Shown: positions 13,364 through 19,194 of the stretch, piece by piece
Position numbering within the stretch: the first letter of the stretch is position 1
Layout: every line of letters begins with the position of its first letter
Origin: DASWIV01 sp036397475
GTDB taxonomy: Bacteria; JAJVIF01; JAPKYR01
Direction of reading: 5' to 3'
DNA: 19,194 bases
Assembly: GCA_036397475.1 (NCBI GenBank)
Contig: DASWIV010000302.1
Coordinates: 1 to 19,194, forward strand
The notes under the pieces: model-generated
The model's database searches: none
Told to the model about the DNA's origin: nothing
The model's input: only the letters and a program-made list of their open reading frames with translations
Made by a program: the position numbers and the translations under genes

Positions 13364-16360
13364 TTAAGGTGTTATCGCAATCAACAGATCATCAATCATC
13401 CATCCGCGCAATGAGAAGAAAAAGTCTCCAGACGCTGCCGCGAATCCCAGGTAAATATCCTGCCCGAAATGCGTGTTGCTGAGATCCATTCGACTGACCT
13501 GCAGCCCCTCGATTCCCGTCGCGAACATCGGTTGCGTATCCATCACCGTCCCGGCGAAAACCGAATCGTAGCCAAGTCCGGAATCGATATACTCCGGGTC
13601 CTGCCCGAACGACGGCAATGTCGGTGCGTTTGAGACCTTGACATTCGATCCATCGAATGTCGCCAGGAACTGAAAATCGTGGCGCAGATAAACCGACGCC
13701 TTTTTTATTCCGGACGGAATTGTAATCGCCGGAGTGACGAGAATTCCTTCACTCATTTCACTGTAAGCTGTATTGAAATCTCCCCACTTGTAGCCCATTC
13801 CTTCAAGAAAACTGTCAGTACCGACATCGCTTGTCCAGAATGTGCCCGATTCATCTTTCGTTGTCCATCCAGCGTTATCGCCTGAAGATATATCATTAAG
13901 GTCAGAATGGAAAATTACTTCCTGTACAGTAACCGTAAGCGGCTCCGCCGGCGCTCCCGGATGAAATTCATCGTACACCGAACAATGCACTTCGTATTGT
14001 CCCGGAGGTACTATCTGTGACCAGTCGATATCAATCGTCTTTTGTTCTTCCATCGGACCCCACAGAATATCCCCCGTATCAGGATCCCTCACGGTCCAGG
14101 CGTAAGTCAGGGGATCATCTTCCAGGTCGTATCCCTCGACTGTGTAGGTGCCCGGATAATCGGGGGAATCCGGTACAACTTCATCGCCCGTAACCGGCGA
14201 TCCCGCTACCGGAGGCGCATTCCCGCCCTCAGGCAATGCCCTAACCGCGACATCGTCGATCAGCCATCCACGATTTGAGGTGTAATCGGTCGAGTTGGTG
14301 GCTGCCGCGAATCCGATATGAACCGACGATCCTATGAACGCCGGAGGAATATCAAACGCCGATAGCCACAACTGATCCGTATACTGATCCGACGCAAACG
14401 CCATTTGATCGGTTATCTGGGTGTCGAACAGCCAGCCGTCATAATCTTTTCCCGCCAGGATATCAACCTCGTCATCCGCGAAAGCAGGAAGTGCGGGAGC
14501 TTCAGTGATCTTAAAATTCGAACCGTCGAATCCAACCTCGAGAGGAGCGTAATATTCCCACTCATACGAATGGTAAATCACCACAACAGCCTCGCTGACC
14601 GCCGCTGGAATATTTATTTCGGGTGTTACAAGTATGTCAGCGGAGCTCGTCTGATATGTAGCGTTGAATGGGCCGAATTTATACCCGTTACCCTGCAGAA
14701 TGCTGTCGTCCCCTACAAAGGAAGTCCACTTGGTAATTCCCGACGCGTCGTTTGTCGACCATCCCGCGTTATCCCCTGTGGTTGTATCGTTCAGGTCGGC
14801 GTGGAAAATAATATCCGTGACAACTACAGTGAGGGATTCAGCCTGTGCAATATTTTCACCGTCGCTGACCGTGCATGAAACTTCAACCACACCGACAGTT
14901 CCATCGGTCGCCCACGTTATGTTCCAGTTTCCATCGCCATCGCCCGGTACCGGACCCTTGAGCACCTTCTGGGTCAGCGGGTCTCTGAGTGTCCATTCGT
15001 AAGTCAGATCCACAGTATCAGGATCGGACGCATTAACCGAAAACGTATCGGTATCCATCACGAATGCCGACGCGGGTCCCGTCACACCGCTCGTTATGGT
15101 CGGGGGATCGTTGAAATCCGGCGAAACGGGGACGCTGTACAGAAAATATGAGGTGAGCGCATCGTCTGACGCGGCGTTCGGAACACCGAAAGGATTCGAA
15201 TAATTGTATGTGAACATCTGGATCCCGATCACGATCTCCTGGTCGTCGGGACCTGATGGAACACAGTTCGGGATCACGACATCCACCCCGAATGTATTTG
15301 CCGCCGACGTCTGATACGGTGTCAGATCGGCAAGATTTACCAGGGTCGTGTCGCCGTCAGGCATGGATAAATCGGGTGAGGATACGATAAATTTTGCGAC
15401 CTGGCTGGACAAATCATCGAAATCCCAGTACGCCCACCAGTCTGTTACTTTCAATGACAGATTTATATTTCCCCCGCTTTTTCCCGGACCTTCGTAATAC
15501 AAGGTCGAATTATCCGCGATTGAAAGCGCTACAGGCTCGAACGCATTGGCAGTGATCGGAAAATCCGATGGCGTCGGACTGTTTCCGCCCGACACAGGTG
15601 CTTCCCATCCCGCGATGATAGCGTATTGAAACTTTATCGATAGTGGCGAAGTTGGAAATCTCAGGTAATAATCGCGCGACAGGCTCGTGCCAGCCGGCAT
15701 ACTTCCACGGTTCGTTACAAGAGCCAGTGTTTTTGAAAAATAATCATAGACCGACTCATCCGGCTCGATTGCGTCAGCGAAATATTTATAACCGTTCAGA
15801 ATCGATGTCGGGGCGAAATTCGAACCCAGTGCTCCCGGTGAAAATCCCAGCACTCCCTTAGATGTAAATTCGGTAGCGTTCATCCAGCGGGTGTACCCGT
15901 CGGCATTTTCAAGGCGCAATTCATCTTTCCCGGGATACGTGATTGCAGAGTCGTACTGAAACGGCGCCGATCCATTACCCATTACAACTCCCCGTACATC
16001 GAATCCCCTGAATTTTTTGCCCGGGAACGGATGATTTACCGTAACCCTGACATCGATTCTTCCTTCAGATACCAGGTTAGAGGCGTCAAGGATCTGAACC
16101 CCCAGACCGTTCGGACTGACCGGAGGCTGCAGGAAATTCGTGACATTCCAGATCATCTCTGGTGACCTTGACGGAATCACCTGCAGAATGCCGGACACCT
16201 GATCGTACGCAACATCCCATATTCCCCATAAAAATGGACTTGACCCGGACTCCGAATTTATTTTATTTCCTGGCTGCATTTCAGTCGAAATCGGGTTGCC
16301 GCTTCCGGAGCAACCAGATATTAAAATTGTCGCGATAACAGCTATGAGTAAATTTCTCAT
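13364..16360 (-). CDS. Large lipoprotein: shared N-terminal module plus two tandem Ig-like/jelly-roll units
   Basis: This 998-residue protein has a lipoprotein signal (ATILISGC, cysteine 17). Residues about 43-252 are homologous to the N-module of the 832-residue lipoprotein: LWGIWDV, VNHPFPG at 108-114, GFDVRGVVMGNGS at 119-131, NADGYTRWMNATEF at 152-165, IKFQYAIIAGW at 242-252. A further strand domain follows to about 415. Residues 418-708 and 715-998 are a tandem duplication. Each unit has a PKD/Ig-like domain (LTYEWTLRDP at 452, LTYAWTVRDP at 751) and a jelly-roll/MAM-like domain with GDNAGW near its start (529, 827) and GWLIDDV or GWMIDDL at its end (698, 986). Such domains often bind glycans or proteins, but the ligand here is unknown. 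The gene is 85 bases downstream of rodZ. Confidence 0.85.
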   Translation of the reverse strand: MRNLLIAVIATILISGCSGSGNPISTEMQPGNKINSESGSSPFLWGIWDVAYDQVSGILQVIPSRSPEMIWNVTNFLQPPVSPNGLGVQILDASNLVSEGRIDVRVTVNHPFPGKKFRGFDVRGVVMGNGSAPFQYDSAITYPGKDELRLENADGYTRWMNATEFTSKGVLGFSPGALGSNFAPTSILNGYKYFADAIEPDESVYDYFSKTLALVTNRGSMPAGTSLSRDYYLRFPTSPLSIKFQYAIIAGWEAPVSGGNSPTPSDFPITANAFEPVALSIADNSTLYYEGPGKSGGNINLSLKVTDWWAYWDFDDLSSQVAKFIVSSPDLSMPDGDTTLVNLADLTPYQTSAANTFGVDVVIPNCVPSGPDDQEIVIGIQMFTYNYSNPFGVPNAASDDALTSYFLYSVPVSPDFNDPPTITSGVTGPASAFVMDTDTFSVNASDPDTVDLTYEWTLRDPLTQKVLKGPVPGDGDGNWNITWATDGTVGVVEVSCTVSDGENIAQAESLTVVVTDIIFHADLNDTTTGDNAGWSTNDASGITKWTSFVGDDSILQGNGYKFGPFNATYQTSSADILVTPEINIPAAVSEAVVVIYHSYEWEYYAPLEVGFDGSNFKITEAPALPAFADDEVDILAGKDYDGWLFDTQITDQMAFASDQYTDQLWLSAFDIPPAFIGSSVHIGFAAATNSTDYTSNRGWLIDDVAVRALPEGGNAPPVAGSPVTGDEVVPDSPDYPGTYTVEGYDLEDDPLTYAWTVRDPDTGDILWGPMEEQKTIDIDWSQIVPPGQYEVHCSVYDEFHPGAPAEPLTVTVQEVIFHSDLNDISSGDNAGWTTKDESGTFWTSDVGTDSFLEGMGYKWGDFNTAYSEMSEGILVTPAITIPSGIKKASVYLRHDFQFLATFDGSNVKVSNAPTLPSFGQDPEYIDSGLGYDSVFAGTVMDTQPMFATGIEGLQVSRMDLSNTHFGQDIYLGFAAASGDFFFSLRGWMIDDLLIAITP
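13367..15109 (-). repeat. Tandem duplication of an Ig-like plus jelly-roll unit
   Basis: Unit 1 is coded by 14237-15109 and unit 2 by 13367-14218 (about 290 residues each). Matching landmarks in the same order are PP-(T/V)-x-x-x-x-VTG, the TY-x-WT-x-RDP strand, VIFH or IIFH followed by a DLND, GDNAGW, GNGYKFG versus GMGYKWG, ILVTP, FDGSN, HIGFAAA versus YLGFAAA, and GW-x-IDD. Divergence is considerable, so the duplication is not recent. Confidence 0.85.
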
Positions 16361-16445
16361 TTTTTTATTCCCGGGAAAAAATTTATGAGTTGCGGACAGG
16401 GAGAAAATTGATCGTTATCCAAATACATGCCCGCTGGATATTCTG

Positions 16446-17264
16446 CTAATTGTCTGCCGGATCTTCAACAGGTTCTTCAATATCGACCGGCGGAAGTTCC
16501 GGATCGCCGGGCTCTTCATCAATAAACGTCCCTTCCGGCAGCACCATTTTCATAACCCCTGAAGGCCATGGAACCAGTTCGCCATCGAACTCTACGTCCA
16601 GCTTTTCAGGAGCTCCCGCCGTCAGTCGAAAGCCGATAACATCGTTGTAAGTCCTCGAATCTCCAAGGACCAGAAACTCACCCGGGATTAAAACTTCCTC
16701 CGGGGTTACAAGCTTCACCCAGCACTGCCCGTGGGCGGTAAGCCGGATCTCATGCATATCGTCATCGAGAATGTTGATAGGATTTTCATTGTTTACTTCC
16801 GACGGAAAATCCCAGCTTCTCTCTTGATTATGCTCAACTATCTGGACGGGATCAGTCGAACTTACTCTCGCGGGTTCCGGCTCATCCGACTTCGGATTAT
16901 TTTTAGCCTTTACTCCCAGCACTATGAAAACCGGTATGAGGATTATCAGCGCGATCTTGATCCCGACCCTCGCGATTCTGGGTCCGTCCCACATTCCTCC
17001 AAGGATGGTTTCGTCCGGGCCGGAATTGTTCTTATCCATCTGTCCCACCGGTTTTGTAAGGTTATCTATATATTCCGCGATTCCAAGATGTTCGGCATAC
17101 TTGCGAAAGTACGCTCTCTGGTACGCTTCACCCGGTATTGTGTCAAAGTCTCCCGCTTCTAATGCTTCGAGGTACTTCTTATGGATATATAAATCCCTGG
17201 CGACCTCGTCGAGCGTCCATCCCTTCTCCAACCGAGCCTGTTTTAAAAGTTCACCTATTTTCAT
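16446..17264 (-). CDS. rodZ: RodZ-like protein: HTH_25 domain, one membrane helix, DUF4115-type periplasmic domain
   Basis: This 272-residue protein starts MKIGELLKQAR and has the RodZ helix-turn-helix at about 3-70 (GWTLDEVARDLYIHKKYLEAL, then GEAYQRAYFRKYAEHLG). A linker leads to one transmembrane helix at about 100-118 (VGIKIALIILIPVFIVLGV). The C-terminal region 168-255 resembles the DUF4115 beta domain: strand-rich, with CWVKLV, LGDSRTY and FRLTAGAPEKLDVEFDG. RodZ links the MreB cytoskeleton to the cell-wall synthesis machinery in rod-shaped cells. The plus-strand TCCT at 17272-17275 (AGGA) is an acceptable ribosome binding site. It is shorter than E. coli RodZ but close to other bacterial members. 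The tail (EDPADN end) is acidic and proline-rich. Confidence 0.85.
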   Translation of the reverse strand: MKIGELLKQARLEKGWTLDEVARDLYIHKKYLEALEAGDFDTIPGEAYQRAYFRKYAEHLGIAEYIDNLTKPVGQMDKNNSGPDETILGGMWDGPRIARVGIKIALIILIPVFIVLGVKAKNNPKSDEPEPARVSSTDPVQIVEHNQERSWDFPSEVNNENPINILDDDMHEIRLTAHGQCWVKLVTPEEVLIPGEFLVLGDSRTYNDVIGFRLTAGAPEKLDVEFDGELVPWPSGVMKMVLPEGTFIDEEPGDPELPPVDIEEPVEDPADN

Positions 17265-17344
17265 TATTAAATCCTACATCCACCCGGGAAAATGCGGAAC
17301 CAGGTCCGCTACGCGAACCCGCAACACAATCTCTCCCGGATATA

Positions 17345-17350
17345 ATTATA
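17345..17350 (-). promoter_or_regulatory. Candidate -10 box upstream of rodZ
   Basis: A perfect TATAAT reads on the minus strand about 80 bases before the rodZ start, inside the near-palindrome TATAATTATA. No recognisable -35 lies at the usual distance. The 136-base gap contains no tRNA or open frame that I can support. Confidence 0.25.
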
Positions 17351-17400
17351 CAGGTGTGAGGAAAAATATTCGAGTTATATCGTTAAGTGTCTCAATTTTT

Positions 17401-17670
17401 CTAACTGAGCCCAAAGAAACTGGCAAGTAAACTTAGATGCGCCATCAGGGTGTCCAGCGAATCGTGCTGGCCCATGTAAAACTCCGCTACCGAGTTTATA
17501 AATATCCTGAAAAAGAAAACTCCGAGTACAAGGGTAAACGATGAAAATACCCACGCTGGCAGCTTGAGCTTTCCCCTGACCAGGGCTTCGGTTGTTACAA
17601 ACATGAAAAATAGGCCTGCAACGGCGCATGCTCCAGCCATTTTCCAGTATAGTATGTCAACATTCCACAT
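17401..17670 (-). CDS. Small membrane protein, function unknown
   Basis: This 89-residue protein has two clear hydrophobic helices, about 10-31 (WKMAGACAVAGLFFMFV) and 41-63 (VFSSFTLVLGVFFFRIFI), and an amphipathic or hydrophobic C-terminus (LMAHLSLLASFFGLS). The start is well supported by AGGAG (plus-strand CTCCT at 17678-17682) seven bases upstream. It lies between the PAS-SpoIIE gene and rodZ on the same strand and has its own likely promoter. I do not recognise the family. A competing minus-strand frame at 17375-17629 lacks these features. Confidence 0.72.
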   Translation of the reverse strand: MWNVDILYWKMAGACAVAGLFFMFVTTEALVRGKLKLPAWVFSSFTLVLGVFFFRIFINSVAEFYMGQHDSLDTLMAHLSLLASFFGLS

Positions 17671-17716
17671 GTCTAAACTCCTGCCTAAATCATATCAGAC
17701 GCTCAATCGTAAGTGT

Positions 17717-17748
17717 TATATTATAACATAATATAGCATTTCACGCAA
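17717..17748 (-). promoter_or_regulatory. Extended -10 promoter overlapped by an AT-rich palindrome
   Basis: On the minus strand TTGCGT (plus-strand 17743-17748), a 17-base spacer and TATAAT (17720-17725) preceded by TG at the extended -10 position make a good promoter for the 89-residue membrane protein. A perfect 8-bp inverted repeat, TATATTAT and ATAATATA around AAC (17717-17735), covers the -10 and could be an operator. Confidence 0.5.
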
Positions 17749-17831
17749 TATTCGTGAACCGGTACTTCGCCCCGTACCCGATTTTTTAACCCCTCTTAAC
17801 TTTGTTAGATGCCGTTATGGAATGTTTTATT

Positions 17832-19004
17832 TTAATTAATTGCCTTTGAGACCGGTTCAGGCACCGACAGTATTGTAGCCTTCTGGGTTATTACCGTGAA
17901 TGTGACGTCCTCTTCCGATACCGAGGTATTTTCCGCGTTCATCCATATGTTCTGGATTTCCCCGGTAAGGACTTCCAGCGATTTGGACCTGTTCGTCTCG
18001 AGGGTCGATAGCAGGGCTTTTAATCCAGCTTTATGTGTCTGGTTCGGACCGGAGTTAATCAACCCATCTGTATAGCACAATATCCTGTCCCCTGGATTGC
18101 AGCTGAGCTCAAAGCTTTTATAAAGTTGATGCTCCACTATTCCGAGAGGAATATCCGGGGTGGTCAATGTAGTTCTTTCACCTTCAGAATTCACGTGGAA
18201 TGCCGGCTGATGACCAGCCGACGCGTACCACGCCCTGGCGCCATTTTTTTCAAGAATGATCGCGCTTGCAGTCAGAAGGCAATCGTTGTTCTCATCCATT
18301 GCGATTGCCTTATTTATCCTTGTAAGCAGCATTCCTGGAAAATCCCCGGGATTTTCCAGGCTGAATTCTTCCCTGTAAACCTTGAGATAGGTCGCGAGCA
18401 TAAGGCGAACCACGAGTGCGCTGCGATTATGGCCGGCGACATCTCCAAGAAAATAAAGGATATATCCCGGACCCGGCTCATCGATTAACAGGATATCGCC
18501 GCCCTTGCGTCCGGACCTCCTGTGAAAACTCATCATCTGCCATGACTCAGCATCATCGCGCTCATGGTCATGCAGCACAAATATAGGGTTCTTCGGGTCA
18601 ATGGTCTTATCGAGGTATTCGCTTAGAAGAGAATCCTGCACGACCTTGCCGGATTCCTTGACGGTCAGATACCAGTAATTTATCCATCCCATTGGAACCG
18701 CTCGCCATGTCAGCTCCAGCTCCCGGACACCGTAAATTCCCGGGATCTTCGTGTTGCAGATCCAGGTTCCGTCTTCCCACATGTTCCTCCGCACCTTCGG
18801 TACCGTGGCGAGGCGCGGTGGGAGCGCTACAGGAAAGATATCCCTGATATCCAGCCCTATAATTTCTTCCGAGGATGCTTTCAGAAGCTCCCCCGCCTCT
18901 TCAGAGACATGGACGATCTGCCCATTGGCCTGGGAAATGATAAAAGTAGCATGCTTCGATGCTGAATCGGATTTCGTAACTAAATTACCTGCGATAAGAC
19001 CCAA
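17832..19004 (-). CDS. PAS domain-containing PP2C-type (SpoIIE-like) serine/threonine phosphatase
   Basis: This 390-residue protein starts at TTG, which is decided by a strong GGAGG (plus-strand CCTCC at 19013-19017) eight bases upstream. Residues about 16-117 resemble a PAS domain (ATFIISQANGQIVHVSEEAG and EEIIGLDIRDIF). Residues 160-375 are a SpoIIE/PPM phosphatase domain with GGD at 168-170, GDVAGHN at 187-193, ASAGHQPAF at 261-269, PLG at 286-288, LCYTDGL at 309-315 and EED-VT at 365-368, so the metal-binding acidic residues look intact. Family members dephosphorylate anti-sigma-factor antagonists in partner-switching pathways; no such partner genes lie in the window. No membrane segment is visible, so it should be a cytosolic sensor-effector. 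Confidence 0.9.
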   Translation of the reverse strand: MGLIAGNLVTKSDSASKHATFIISQANGQIVHVSEEAGELLKASSEEIIGLDIRDIFPVALPPRLATVPKVRRNMWEDGTWICNTKIPGIYGVRELELTWRAVPMGWINYWYLTVKESGKVVQDSLLSEYLDKTIDPKNPIFVLHDHERDDAESWQMMSFHRRSGRKGGDILLIDEPGPGYILYFLGDVAGHNRSALVVRLMLATYLKVYREEFSLENPGDFPGMLLTRINKAIAMDENNDCLLTASAIILEKNGARAWYASAGHQPAFHVNSEGERTTLTTPDIPLGIVEHQLYKSFELSCNPGDRILCYTDGLINSGPNQTHKAGLKALLSTLETNRSKSLEVLTGEIQNIWMNAENTSVSEEDVTFTVITQKATILSVPEPVSKAIN

Positions 19005-19159
19005 ATTGATGACCTCCGAAACCTGAACCTTTTCTCTAATAATAAAATCGCGAATTCCCTCTCTGCATTAACTAATAAACCTTAGTCTCAATTAATTTCT
19101 TTTCAAAAAAATCGAATTTAATATTTTTTTGGAACATTAAATGAAATTTAATAGACATG

Positions 19160-19181
19160 ACGCTGCGATACGGCGTTTTTT
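19160..19181 (+). terminator. Possible rho-independent terminator on the plus strand
   Basis: ACGCTG (19160-19165) and CGGCGT (19171-19176) pair with one G-T wobble around a 5-base loop and run into a tract of six T bases. No plus-strand gene precedes it within about 11 kb, so its meaning is unclear. The surrounding 19018-19194 is AT-rich, holds no supported gene and probably contains the promoter of the phosphatase gene. Confidence 0.25.
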
Positions 19182-19194
19182 AACCGTTTTATGT

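Noticed and set aside
14405..14878. Plus-strand open frame of 157 residues
   Set aside because: It is antisense to the 998-residue lipoprotein, has no recognisable motifs and lies opposite a clearly constrained domain.
17281..17345. GC-rich stem-like stretch before rodZ considered as a tRNA
   Set aside because: No acceptor-stem pairing, anticodon arm or GGTTCGA-type T-loop can be laid out on either strand.
16731..17430. Plus-strand open frames opposite rodZ
   Set aside because: RodZ motifs and its membrane helix fit the minus strand; the plus-strand products show no domain pattern.
17375..17629. Alternative minus-strand frame of 84 residues
   Set aside because: It overlaps the 89-residue membrane protein, whose frame has a strong ribosome binding site and clear hydrophobic helices.

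Overview
The window reads as ordinary chromosome from an uncultured, probably Gram-negative-type (diderm) bacterium. The evidence is five type II (lipobox) signal peptides, a RodZ-type membrane shape protein, clean Shine-Dalgarno sites and a moderate GC content of about 45-50% in the stretches I counted. I cannot place it in a phylum from sequence reading alone. I saw no phage, transposase, CRISPR, tRNA or rRNA.

Layout. Positions 1-2472 (+) hold a tightly overlapping tsaE(partial)-tsaB-rimI-tsaD operon. It supplies three of the proteins for the tRNA t6A37 modification, plus the ribosomal-protein acetyltransferase RimI, and the genes overlap by 1-4 bases. Positions 2556-7661 hold single genes in alternating orientation: a zinc-ribbon membrane protein (+), a small lipoprotein (-), a secreted phytase/esterase-like propeller protein (+), a GNAT-fold protein (-), a lipoprotein of the endonuclease/exonuclease/phosphatase family (+), and a ferritin-like helical protein whose metal site looks eroded (+). 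Positions 7662-7942 form a hairpin-rich gap between converging genes.

Positions 7943-17264 are read entirely on the minus strand. In transcription order they hold rodZ, a 998-residue lipoprotein with two tandem Ig-like plus jelly-roll units, a 638-residue lipoprotein with a seven-repeat propeller, rlmB (23S rRNA 2'-O-methyltransferase) and an 832-residue lipoprotein with a second seven-repeat propeller. Positions 17401-19004 (-) hold a PAS-SpoIIE phosphatase and an 89-residue membrane protein. About 190 bp at the right end is AT-rich and has no gene.

The most notable content is the set of three large lipoproteins built from exchangeable parts. The 832- and 998-residue proteins share an N-terminal module of about 200 residues that I cannot assign to a named family. 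The 832- and 638-residue proteins share the propeller. Everything about their biological role, such as surface display, adhesion or cargo binding, is inference.
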